A stretch of 64,000 nt of DNA, taken from positions 2,170,001-2,234,000 of the forward strand of contig JAFFJZ010000012.1 in assembly GCA_018340375.1 (NCBI GenBank). Direction: 5' to 3'. This DNA comes from Gonatopus flavifemur (taxonomy: Eukaryota; Arthropoda; Insecta; Hymenoptera; Dryinidae). The notes under the pieces are model-generated. The model did no database searches, was not told where the DNA came from, and saw only the letters and a program-made list of their open reading frames with translations. The position numbers were made by a program, and so were the translations under genes. Positions 12,301-23,165 of this stretch are shown here, piece after piece (the stretch's first letter is position 1; every line of letters starts with the position of its first letter).

Positions 12301-13522
12301 CTCATTGTTATTAGTATGTTGATCGATAAAAATATGTGAAGTATTTTCTCTTTGCGGATATGAATATTTATATGATCATCAGAATTACATATCGATGAAT
12401 TGAGAAGATGATTGAGTTCTCCGAGTTCTACTACGGTGCGTTGAACACCGTGTCGAAGGAATTGATGATAGTAGGTTGTATAAATAACTGTATCGACAGT
12501 CTCTCATAGATTACTGTTCATGCGGATCACGATTTGTCCTGTTTGAAGATTCATTTTTGGAGTAAGAAAACAAAAAGAAATGAAAAACCACCTTAAAATA
12601 ATGCTTTCAAATTACCGTCACGTGAGGCGCGCTGGGTGCGTATAAAGTCATGAATTTTATTAAAAACAGATTCGAATGAATGAGGTATCGTAATAATAAA
12701 CTCCTGGCACAAAGGATGAAGGAATTGAGATGTCCCTGGAATTCGTGGCGCGCTTCGGCCTTTTAATTCGAACCATATGCAAAATAGTTGACCACTTTCC
12801 AGCTCTTGGTAATAAATACCTACCTACCCTACCCTACCTACCTTTATTTCATTTGCTTGGTCCTCTGGATATCAAAGTGCATGCAAGATACCGTACAGTC
12901 CTCCAGAAAAATATATGAGAATCGTAATATCATTTCTCGTAATTCTGGTGATGAAATCGGAATTAGTTTCAAAGAATTAATCAAGGAAACGCTTAGAGTG
13001 TTGTGTTGTAAGATGTACGTGTCGATATCGATAGATTTGTTCTCTCTCGTGTGTGTTTGTTTTCTTCTTCCAAATATAGGAAGATGGAGAGATAAATTGA
13101 AACACAATGTTTAGAACTGGTAACCAACTCGGAGTAATAAAAAGGATCGTAGGATTGAGATGTTAACATCGAATGAAACTCTTTCTTTGTGGCCGGTTGT
13201 TGGATTTGAATCGGAATTCGACGATTTTTATTCAGGATTATGATCATTCGATAATAGGATGATGAAATTTATTGATGTCCCAGCACATATACCACACTGT
13301 AAAACATTTCTATAGAAGAAACTCCATATAAATGTTCGGAAGTAATTAACATGTACACGGAAAATGATAGTAAAAATCCTGTAAAGTTTGGAAGTTTCAA
13401 TGGAATTTATGGGAAATTTTATATACGTGTAATTGGAAATTGTAATACCGGAAATTAATTTCCTGTCCCACACGAAGAAGGAAAATTCGCTGTAACAGCA
13501 AACATTTTTTGCTGATACAGCT
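9331..13522. other. Gene-free intron sequence
   Basis: No gene is supported. The sequence is mixed AT-rich intron with a pure (TC)8 tract at 11371-11386 and a short CCTACC-type repeat near 12815-12842. Near 13470-13520 is a scrap of the GCTGTAACAGCAAA-type repeat found again at 39.3 and 47.8 kb. Confidence 0.55.
11371..11386. repeat. (TC)n microsatellite
   Basis: An uninterrupted TC dinucleotide run within a longer pyrimidine-rich stretch. Confidence 0.85.
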
Positions 13523-15155
13523 ACCCAAGTGTGTATTAACGGCGGGTCCAATCTAAGCCCAGGGTGGGTGCCCATGCTGCCCAACGTTGGGCCAAGCTGG
13601 GCAGACAAATGAGGCCAACCCTGAGATGATAACATCGTTCCCAGCTTGGCTGTATTGCTTTGCCCGAGGATTGGTAACACCATGGGCCCAGCATGAACCC
13701 AGACTAGGCAATCACTACTGCCCCTTCCTTTTTTTTTGGAATTGGAAAATTGCTTTGAATTCTACCCCAGCGGGCATGAATTTCAGCCCCACTTTGGCCT
13801 AGTGTTGAGCTACATCGTGCCTATATGGAGCCAAGACTGGACCAAAGTGGGAACAACATTCATACACGCTAAGGAATGTGCCCGCACTAAGATTCATCAT
13901 TTCCATTTTCTCCCAATCATAATTGTATGGGAAAGTACAGCAGGCCCAAGATTGAGCCAACATGGGCCCCATTGTCATTCCCCAATACTGGGTTTGAGAG
14001 GATGAACCCAGCCTGGGGCCCATTGTCATTATACACTGAGAAAATAACCTAGTTATAGTTACCAAATTGATTTGGTTCCCTCAAATATGTGATTGGTCCA
14101 TTATTACCAACATTGGGTAACTATTACCAGGATTTGATAATAATAACTCAAGTTTGGTAACTATAACCAAAGGCATTAGTTGTGAATCTGTATGGCGGTA
14201 ATTATAACTAAATATTTATTTCGCCATATTCAACTATGAGATTTGGTAACTATTACCAAATGCTGGTAACTATAACTAAATCCTTTTCTCAGTGTAGGCA
14301 ATACACGCTTAGGTATAAAAAATATCCGTCGTAGCTAACAAGATTGCTGTGATAACAAATAGTTTGCTGCTTTGGCATAATTAGATTTCGCTGTTACAAT
14401 AAATTTCTTATTTCTCCGTACATGATCGGAATTTTCTGGTTACCGCGTAAAGGAAAATTTTGATTATTTTATGCAGTACAGGTAGATGAATGAGAATGAG
14501 TTAGTTTTATTGCACCAGTTTTGAGTAGGGGAGCACGAGACTCGAGACGATACTGTTGTATTTGGGGTCGAGACGATAACGAGGGCGGATATTCGATACC
14601 CAAGAATATCCCCAAGCGTATATTGCCTATAATGACAATGGGCCCCAGACTGGGTCCATCCTCTTTAACCCAGTATTGGGGAATGACGATGGAGCCCATG
14701 TTGGCTCAATATTGGCCCTGTTGTGCTTTCCCATACAATTATAGTTGAAAAAAAATGGAGATAATGAATCTTAGTGCGGACACATTTGAACTTGGCCCCA
14801 ATTTGGACCAGCGTTAGGCCAAGATTGGGGTGAATTTATATCCCGAGCATGTGTGTACAATCCTCAGCGTGTAAGAATTTTGGTCCCATTCTGGCCCAGT
14901 CTTGGGCCCATATTGGCAGGATGGGGCCCATGGTATATACATGCTAGGGATTTTCCAATTTCAAAACAAAAAGGAAGGGGCAGTATTGATTGCCTAGTTT
15001 GGGTTCATGTTGGGCCCGTGGTGTTACCAATTCTCGGGCAAAGCAATACGGCCAAGCTGGGAACGATGTTATCATCCCAGGGTCGTCCCCACGTTGGGTA
15101 GCATGGGCACCCACCCTGGGCGTAGATGGGGCCCGCCGTCAATACACACTTGGGT
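13523..15155. mobile_element. Large GGGCCC-rich inverted-repeat element
   Basis: Ends ACCCAAGTGTGTATT and AATACACACTTGGGT face each other. The arms (about 13523-14050 and 14610-15155) are complementary over several hundred bases with words such as GGGCCCATTGTCATT, AGCCCATGTTGG and CCAGCTTGGC. The arms are notably GC-rich for this window. The loop holds a separate MITE (14034-14294) and scraps of another repeat. A partial copy lies at 38499-38615. Open frames inside are mirror images of each other and not genes. Confidence 0.7.
14034..14294. mobile_element. MITE with CACTGAGAAAA ends, TA duplication
   Basis: The 261-bp unit has ends CACTGAGAAAA / TTTTCTCAGTG, with TA on both sides (14032-14033, 14295-14296). 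Internally it is made of GGTAACTATTACCA-like words in both orientations. The related copy of the host repeat at 38.5 kb runs straight through this site (GATTATAGGCAA at 38583-38594), which is an empty site and proves the boundaries. Confidence 0.88.
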
Positions 15156-16189
15156 CGTCAATACTGAGGGTGCACAGGAGCACCTCAATGAAAAGTAACT
15201 AAGCGTGAAAGAAGCGGAAATTGAAACATTTTACGCTTCATTTGTTTCAAAGGTCGCTTCCGACGAGAGAAAATTTCCACCAGGGATGTATATGGTCTTA
15301 TTTTGAAAATTTTCTGATGGAAAAATTTCACTGGGAATCTCTGAAAATCTCAAATACTTCCAGTGCAGTTTTTCAGAGGTTTTCATAGTTATTCGAAGAT
15401 GTTCATAGATATTCAGAGGAATTTTCAGTGGAAAAGCACAGTGTTTCCAGATGTTAAGACTGATAGAAAAATTCATTATACATTCATATTGAGTTTAATC
15501 TTCAATTAATTGATATCAATACAAAAATAATACATCATTCTAACATTTATTCGACTGTACACAATAATATCCCACGAAGATTGTGGATAATATGAATATC
15601 ATCAGTTGTTAGCACAAATTCAACATAGGTCTCAAAGAGATACACGGAGCAAAAAATGTACTACTTTTTCCCCCCTTGACTGCTAAACATCAAACAGGGA
15701 GGTTTGTAGAATGGATTTTTACATAAGAACAAGGTCGATTACGAATCAATAACTAAATTTTACTATATGCTTTATACAATTTAACGTTCAGCGTTTAAAA
15801 ATTCAATCCTACCTATGACTTTTTCTACGATATTCGTAATCTTCCGTATTTCTATGTAAAAATTCATATTACAAATATTATATTCCTGTTCCTAGTTCAC
15901 TAAGAAGAATAACAAGAATTCTTATGTTTTCGAGCGTCATTTTTCTCCGTATACCAGCGTCAAAAACATTTTGTCTGTGAGACTCCTCTGTACTGAGTTT
16001 ATGGAACAGTCTACAATTTTGAAAGAATAATCTTCGATAGCGCAATACATAGACTATCAAATATTATTTCCTGAAAATTTCAAACTTTCCCTGGTGAAAA
16101 ATCTTGAAGCAGATGAAGCGTGAAAACCTTTCAATTTACGCTTCTTTTGCGCTTAGATACTGTCCCGTTTACTCTTCCGCGTCGCTCCA

Positions 16190-16440
16190 CACGGAAAAAA
16201 GAAAACAGCAATGGCTACTGTGAATCGCAGTAATTCATTGAAAAAAAATGAAAAATCAAATTCACGCCGTTCATTACTGCGTCTCCCAGTAACCGTTAAT
16301 GTCCAAGCAGCATTGACGAATTTCACTGCAGTACCCATCACTGTGATCGCGCTAACCTCTATCATTCAAGCGTGTTTTCATTTGCTTATCAACTGATTGC
16401 TGTTATGGATAGTAACCAGTGCTGTTTTCTTCTTTCCGTG
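16190..16440. mobile_element. MITE with CACGGAAAAAAGAAAACAGC ends, CA duplication
   Basis: The 251-bp unit has 20-bp near-perfect terminal inverted repeats and CA directly outside both ends (16188-16189, 16441-16442). Copy C of the surrounding repeat has CTCCATCC here with no insertion. Copy B carries a different element at almost the same position. The target is therefore CA, not TA. Confidence 0.85.
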
Positions 16441-16977
16441 CATCCGCTTCATTTTTACTAGGGGTTTCATAAATTCTGTTCGGAGAAATCTTACAATAAA
16501 ATGTTTATTCGGATCATACGCTGGTATCCCCTTAATGAACTCTGATAAAATGTTTCTATTAGAAAATTCTTTCTTTTTATTCCATTAAACTCTGCAATGT
16601 TGACCAATCGGCTTGTATTATATGCCGTTGGTAAGATTTTTTAGTTCCTCAAATTTGTTCAAGAAGCTTTTGACATATCTCTTATCGTTTCTGAGTTATG
16701 GCTGGAAATAAAAAATGGTGATGAATCGTCTGAACAGAAACAATGGTTCCAACTCGGACCGCCCATTTTTTGAGCTTTTTATTGCGAATTTCGAACTTTT
16801 GAAAGTATGCGTGTGGTTTTTTTTTTTAATAATTCATAGACAGCAGTGATTTGTGATGAAAAAAAATCAAGTTTTATCACACATTTTGGTCGCAATTCTC
16901 ACTAAGAAAAATAATATACATCATCGTCGAAATAGAGAGGAAACTGACATTCAAAAAGAAAAAACTGGTGAGAAAAA

Positions 16978-17166
16978 TTATTCTGAATCCGATGACTCAT
17001 GATATGAAACTGGAACACTAATACGGGCGGATCGTCTGCCTTTGCTTGTGCTTGGTTGATTTTTAGTGGTTGTAAATGTTGGTTCTTTTGCTATGTGCCT
17101 CTTTATCAATTTTTTGGAGGTTTTGGATGCTTTTCTTTTCTTGGCTTCCATCGCAATCTCGCTCAT
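16978..17166 (-). CDS. Short basic ORF in the copy-A-only segment, unknown
   Basis: A 62-codon minus-strand frame begins with ATG at 17166. The predicted peptide is Lys/Arg/Ser/Thr-rich at the start (AKKRKASKTSKKL) and ends HESSDSE, an acidic tail. I do not recognise it. Charged tails of this kind occur at the C termini of pogo/Tigger-type transposases and in nuclear proteins, but no DDE or DNA-binding domain is visible. It lies in the part of family R that copy B lacks, between inverted GGTCCGAGTTGGAAC words (16746-16760 and 17418-17432). It is most likely a transposon relic or chance. Confidence 0.2.
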   Translation of the reverse strand: MSEIAMEAKKRKASKTSKKLIKRHIAKEPTFTTTKNQPSTSKGRRSARISVPVSYHESSDSE

Positions 17167-17849
17167 CGAAAATGTCGAAAAAATTCATAAAGAAACTGGG
17201 GTAAAAATCGCCTCGAAACGGACAAAACAGTCGGGTGTTTCCGTTTCGTGGTGGTTTTCGTCCTACTTTTTTCCGAATTTTTCCAAAATTTTCAACAGAA
17301 AAGGTAAATTTCACTCGATAGTCTAAAACTTAAACTTCTAGAGCATTCTCGACTATTGATGCTCTCACCTTAACACATTTGCGTTTTGATATGATGAAAA
17401 ATGCGAAAAACTAGGGGGTCCGAGTTGGAACAGAGGTTCTCTCCGAATTTTGCATCAAATATCACTAAACTTACGAAAGGAATCACTCTAAAATGAATAT
17501 ATCCCCAAAAAGAGTGATGAATACCGATCTGAAAACATTCAACACTTTATTCGAATCGATAATAAAAAAACACAATTTTCAGCAAAAATAGCAATGCTAA
17601 AAACACATTGTTTGTAAAAATCGTAATAATAATTGGTACTCGTCAACTTGCGGACAAATCATCAGTACCAAATAATGTATCTAGGGATGCATCAGGCAAG
17701 CTGATTGAGTTTGAAGTCTTCAAGAAACATAAGGGGGTCCGGTTTAGAACATGGTCCGAGTTAGACCACTCTCCCCTATACTATTCTGGAGAAATTTTAG
17801 AGTTCCTCGCTAAGATGTAGGCCCTGCTGCTGAATAAAGTGAATATATA

Positions 17850-18072
17850 CACTGTTAGAAATTTCTGCATTAATTTTAATGTATTTGCTGGAAGTTTTTG
17901 TCAAATACGCGCATGAATTGAGTTTCATACACATTTTACAATCAATTTAATGTAAACTATAGCAAAATCTATATTTTTTCAATGTTTTGGTACATTAAAT
18001 TTAATGTAAAATGTGTATTAACCTGAGTTCATGTACGGTATTGAAAAAAACTTCATAATATTTCTGACAGTG
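17850..18072. mobile_element. MITE with CACTGTTAGAAAT ends, TA duplication
   Basis: The 223-bp unit has ends CACTGTTAGAAATTTCTG / ATATTTCTGACAGTG and TA on both sides (17848-17849, 18073-18074). Inner arms share AATTTAATGTA words. Copy B of the surrounding repeat near 33330-33345 reads straight through the site (CTAGTTGTAAATAATCAC), an empty allele. The ends match those of the palindromic MITE at 50876-51053. Confidence 0.87.
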
Positions 18073-18491
18073 TACAACTAGGCTTGTGTTCCAAAACTTT
18101 GCTCCCGTACTCTGAAATATCGGTTTTCTATGTCTTTCCGATTAACTGAACAAAGCTGTGCTGTTCATTTGACCAACTGATACTGCTACACCGATATTCA
18201 GAATATAATGGTGGAGTATTGTTACTTTCATCACAAATATCAGGCGATACCGATACTGACGAGACGATACCGATACCGAGACGATACTCGCATCTGATAG
18301 TATTTCTTGACACTGAGACGAGACTTTCAAAGTATCGTCGAGAATACCGTCTCGTGCACCCCTAGTTTTGAATAATTTGGAAGAAACAGTTTGGCTAGTA
18401 TCATGTCCGATTCATGAATTGGATTTTTTTATCACTAAAAAACTCGGAAAATGTGTGATTTTTTCTTGTCCAACACGGAAAAAAATAATTA

Positions 18492-19773
18492 TTAGGTGTA
18501 CAAATAAGTTCCCGCGGTTTGTCAAAAGATGGCCCCACCAGAAGGTTATGGAGAAATTGTCAGATGTAAAACGTAATATCCCAAGTTTAGTCATCTGGCA
18601 ACACCATAACCTTAAAGTACTAGTGATTCCGTATCAGCATCACGTAATTTTTTTCGTGCAAAAATGTCAAGTTTTATTCCGAATAAGCATCATTTGCGGG
18701 AACTTTTGATTTACTTCTTTAATGTGAAAAAATCTGCAGCTGAGGCGCATCGATTGCTTCTAGAAGCATATGGTGAAGCTGCTTTAAGTGAGAGAAGTTG
18801 TCAGGAATGGTTTCAAAAGTTTAAGAACGGTGAGTTTGACGTTAAAGACAAAGAACGCAGTGGAAGGCCGAAAGTGTACGAAGACATGGAATTAGAAGTA
18901 CTATTGGAGGAAGATTCGTCCCAAACGCAAAAAGAACTTGCACTTACTCTACAAGTGACTCAACAAGCAATTTCACATCGTTTAAAATCGTTAGGAATGA
19001 TTCAAAAACAAGGAAATTGGGTTCCATATGAACTAAAGCCGAGAGACGTTGAACGCCGATTATGCATGAGTGAAATGCTGCTTGCCAGGAATAAAAAAGA
19101 GTTTTTGCATCGTATAGTCACTGGTGACGAAAAATGGATTCACTACGATAATCCAAAGAAGAGAAAGTCATGGATTAAGCCCGGCGAACCATCAACATCG
19201 ACAGCTAAGCCGAATATTCATGGAAAAAACTCATGCTGTGTATTTGGTGGGATCAGCTTGGTGTCGTGTATTATGAATTGCTGAAACCAAGCGAAACCAT
19301 TACTGGAGCTCTCTACCGAACACAATTGATGAGATTGAGTCGGGCACTTAAGGAAAAACGCGCCCATTACTACTCCAGACACGACAAAATTATTCTTTTA
19401 CACGATAATGCTCGTCCACATGTTGCGGCGCCGGTAAAAACATACTTGGAAACACTCAACTGGGAAGTTTTACCCCACCCGCCGTATTCACCAGACTTAG
19501 CCCCTTCTGATTATCACCTGTTCCGGTCGATGGCACATGGTCTGTCTGAGCACCGCTTCACATCATATGAAGACACCAAAAATTTGGTAGATTTGTGGAT
19601 AGCGTCAAAAGATGAAGAGTTTTTTCGACGGGGTATCCGAATGTTGCCAGAAAGATGGGGAAAAGTAGTGGCAAATGATGGAAAATACTTTGAATAAAAC
19701 GTAATGTACTTTTCCTTTACAATAAATTCCTAATTTTTTATAAAAAACCGCGGAAACTTATTTGTACACCTAA
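18492..19773 (+). mobile_element. Mariner element 1 (1.28 kb), frameshifted
   Basis: Terminal inverted repeats TTAGGTGTACAAATAAGTT at the left and the matching complement at the right are flanked by TA on both sides (18490-18491, 19774-19775). Length and target site are typical of mariner. One mismatch (C/T) is seen in the 28-bp repeat. It is inserted in an AGCTA-type MITE. Confidence 0.95.
18664..19697 (+). pseudogene. Mariner transposase, broken by a 1-nt frameshift
   Basis: The frame from ATG 18664 carries the N-terminal paired helix-turn-helix region (ERSCQEWFQKFKNG, then SGRPK linker) and the WVPYEL motif typical of mariner. The first catalytic Asp is in VTGDEKWIHYDN. At about 19225-19232, where a mariner would read GKKVML, one base is missing and the frame shifts. 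The downstream frame (19233-19697) carries the second Asp in LLHDNARPH and the third in PYSPDLAPSDYHLF, 34 residues apart, then the usual C-terminal RWGKVVANDGKYFE and a stop. All three D34D residues are thus present but the protein cannot be made from one frame. The wording is close to mellifera/mauritiana-group mariners. Element 3 (45523-46389) is the same type. Confidence 0.93.
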
Positions 19774-20061
19774 TATAATTATCACTGGGATAGCTAAAAA
19801 TTAGCTATGGGAGTCATTTTTTAGCTGCCACAGCCACTCACTCAGCGGTAGTAGCAAGAAATGTAGCTGTCGCAGCGAAAATTCAACAGTTAAATTATGT
19901 GGCTATTCAAATATCAACCACAAAACCTGTACAGTTACGGCTACGATTTCCTACTGCGGTAGCTGAAAGATAGCTACAGCTGCAATTATTTTAGCTACGC
20001 GGTGGAAAAAGGGTGCTAAAACAGTTAGTAGCTACCACAGCTATTCCTTTTTTTCCGTGAA

Positions 20062-23000
20062 GATCCCTCAATTTAACCGGAAAGTTCTGAAAAAACTCTG
20101 AAAAACTGTAGGTTATTGGACACATGTTTTTGCTGTAAGTTTCTCTGAATTTCTCTGGATACCTCTGAAAATTACTGAATTCTCACAAAACGCTGAGGAA
20201 TTTTCGGAGCGCTTTGGGTTTTTTTTGAGCTTTTATTTTCAGTTTTTCTACAAAGTAAATTGATTTTCCAGAGGAGAATTGAACGTTTCCGCAGGAAAAT
20301 TTCTCAATTCTAAGTAGATTGAATGTCTTCAAATAAAGTTATTTTAATTTTATCAATGATTTCACGTTTGAAGGATGTTTCATAGATGTTCAGGTTGATA
20401 TCGTTGCAATAACGCGTTCATGTGATGGAGACAATGCGTTTTTATTAATTTCTCCGGTCTTTATGAAAAGAATAGAAACATTTATCAACATCGAATATTC
20501 AATAATCTTGAAAACATCGAGTCGGTCGATGTTCAGACTGACTGAATTATCTGGAACTGATCAAGTCGAACCATGAAGCTAACCATTTGAATCCCGGAGA
20601 AAGATTCAATTACTTCCAGATGTACGAAGATTCAAGGAGATGGGAACATAGATTCAGACACGTGAATTAATGCGACCGCAGTGATGTGATGCAGAGCATA
20701 GTCAGACATACACGACCGCCGTGATATACAAATGATGATGAGATGTAGTTGCGTATGTAAATAAAGATTTGAATTTAGAGATATTCAGTCACGAAAGTAA
20801 GTGTGAAGACGTGTATTCGAATGAGTCTCGCATAAAGATTAAACCGTACCAAACTCGTGCTGTGTAATTACGATAGATCTAAATACACGTTGCTCGAACA
20901 TTGTACAACAGCATTCACAAGAATCAACAGATATCAAAGGATATTTCGAAGAAAAAAGTAATAAATACACGTATCAAACGTTCGTCCCCTTATCCACCAT
21001 CATTTTGTTCTCCGAACGCGTATCCTCTCTCTCCCATCTGATACTCGAATTATCCCTCTAATAAACATTGTAGGGAACATTCCACAGATTTTCCAGTGCA
21101 GTTTGAAAAATCATCACGTAACATTGAAATACGATGTTCTGGAGGATATTTTCTCGTGTAATGAGTGGAATAATTTTTTCTTCCCCTAGTGAAACCAAAC
21201 GGACGTATATATAGAAGAAGCGTACTTATATGATACACACTTGCAAACGCATAACTGAAACATTCAGAACCTAGCCTTGGGTGATCGTGCCGCTCGGGTA
21301 TTATTTGTCGCAGGTAAATATGTACTCTCATTTTGTATCCACGTTCAAAATGATGGTTGGAACTCTTTGCGGATGCTGTACGTTGAGGATCGCAGCGTAG
21401 CCGCACGACGCTCGTATGCATATATACATGTACGTATACATACGCGTAAGTGGTGTGTACGCCTGGAACAATGATACCAGTTTGACTGGTGTGCTTCTCC
21501 CACCAAGAAAATACAGTAACAGCAAAAGCAACAGCATCGGCAGCATACAATATACTGTGCGGTGCCCCAACCAAAGCCTCTCCTTCTTCCTTCTCTCCTC
21601 TCCTCTCTTCTCTTCTCTTCTTACCGGGTACCGAACGACGACAGCGTCGGCTGTCGGCTGTATGCGTGTCCTCGCGTACACATGTGCGTGCACCAGATTT
21701 CAACAAGTCCCTCCGTCTCTCTTCACCTTTGTTTCTTACTTGAAGCCAGCGGAGAAAACACATCCAATGGAATCAGCCGGTGATACTTCTTGATTGGAAA
21801 AGACAAATTACGAGGGCAAAATATTCATAAGTTGAGACGTACGTAGGAATAATTTGTAATAATATATCATAATTCTACAGCTACCCACAGCCTCTCGTAT
21901 GTAGAAAGATAATGTTGTTTAAATTTATCTGCGTGTTAGTTCAACATATGTACTTGTAGTAGCACGCAACCTCTCAGAAAGTGGCATTACGTATGGATAA
22001 AAAAAACTGGAAGCTGTTGCTGCGGTTGATCATGCAACTTCAACCATCGATACTCCAGTATCGTTGCTGTTGCTGCTTTTGCTGCTGCTGCTGCTGGTTT
22101 CTTCAGATTCACGACAATCCACACCACTACTCTCTTCATTTCTCGCATCATCTTATTCTATACGCATATCTTTTATTTCAATGTTACTGCATTTATGTTG
22201 ATTTCGTGTACAAGTGTAAAGTAACGAGCTAATGCGATTATGCTACCGCTGATGGTCCTGCCATCATAAAAAATCACCCAGCTATACGTAATTTACATTC
22301 GACAGAACTTTGAAACACTGTAAACTCGGAAGTAACATCTCTCGTTTCATCTTTTCACTTTCCCACAATAATTTTCTCGCATAATAAGAGAAGATAAACA
22401 AACGAACGAGCAGGAATTCCACGAGATTCCAAGGGAAATTTGTGGTTGCGATTAGAATTTTTTGTGGTTTGACGTGTGTGAGACAAAACAACCTCTCTTC
22501 GAGACATCCCGCAAAGGGAAGACAACGAAGGAAAATCTTGTCTCGATTTTCTGGAAAGCGAAACGTGAATTGCAACTTTGCAAACGTGTCGGGCGATAAA
22601 ACCGATATCAACATTCCCTCCGGTAATGGAGAATTGATAATCGCAAGGTTGACAAACAGATACGTGGTTGGCATCTCGAGACAAAAAATACATTTGTCTC
22701 GAGATGAGTTCTAAACGAGTTTGAAAGTTATCGATAGGGATTCGAATGCATTTTGAAATATCACCAGTCTTATCGTTTCTGTTCAAAATCGATTATCCGT
22801 GACTATTGATCCTTAAGTGCTGCCCCGCGATTCCTTCGCTCAGAGCAATGGAAATGAAAAAGAGAGTAAGAAACGTGATGTTGTTTGTATTGTTCATTCC
22901 TGTTCTTTTTATTGTGGGATTTATGTTTTTACTAAGCGTTTATTTGAATCTTCCTTGCTGGGTTCTTCACTCTTTATGAAATTTCTGCAAAGTGGATAGA

Positions 23001-23163
23001 ATCTACGATTTTCCCATGAAATGGTTAAAATTTGTCGTCACAAATTTGAAACTCACATATTTGAAAGTGAGCATTTTCGTCCCTCTCCTAGTGCAGCGTT
23101 ACAAACTCATAAATGTTTGCTATTCAAAAGATGAGGAATTTTTATCGACATATATCCTGCCAA
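20062..23163. other. Gene-free intron sequence
   Basis: No gene is supported. The 20.07-20.30 kb part repeats TCTGAAAA/TTCTCTGGAAT phrases resembling intron-1 sequence near 9.0 kb and probably is old repeat. A GCTGCTGCTGCTGCTG run lies near 22078-22097 and pyrimidine-rich CTTCTC tracts near 21590-21625. Overlapping open frames on both strands at 21.05-21.79 kb are judged spurious. Confidence 0.5.
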
Positions 23164-23165
23164 TT

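Larger units (their letters stand above)
15199..18364 (+). repeat. Interspersed repeat family R, copy A
   Basis: The segment is colinear, apart from insertions and deletions, with the reverse complement of 32879-34510 (copy B). Its first ~900 bp match 59340-60232 (copy C). It ends in TCTCGTGCACCCCTA, a hAT-like terminus also seen at 32879 and 39104. Two MITEs are inserted (16190-16440, 17850-18072). About 1.2 kb (roughly 16590-17765) is present here and missing from copy B. The first part (15199-16156) has its own 45-bp inverted ends, CTAAGCG...GAAGCGGAAATTGAAA type, so it may itself be a separate element. Confidence 0.6.
18474..20059. mobile_element. AGCTA-rich MITE, copy 2, split by a mariner
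   Basis: Ends CACGGAAAAAAATAATTA / GGAAAAAAAGG-complement (TTTTTTTCCGTG) are flanked by AA on both sides (18472-18473, 20060-20061). Without the mariner the unit is about 300 bp and matches 8624-8872 in its AGCTA/TAGCT and CAGCGAAAATTCAACAG words. The mariner lies just inside its left end. Confidence 0.75.

Noticed and set aside
13228..15202. Many 60-150-codon frames with repeated GPxLGxxWA-like peptides
   Set aside because: They are readings of the two arms of the GGGCCC palindrome in both directions, not repeats of a real protein.
21050..21763. 237-codon open frame on the minus strand
   Set aside because: It has no recognisable domain, runs over pyrimidine-rich simple sequence, and several long frames overlap on the other strand, all typical of chance openness. 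Splice or start context is not convincing.
22078..22097. GCTGCTG run as a coding triplet repeat
   Set aside because: The frame around it has no splice signals or conserved context; treated as a simple repeat.
22355..22786. Open frames on both strands (143 and 90 codons)
   Set aside because: Mirror frames without domains; start codons are non-ATG on at least one strand. No splice signals support either.
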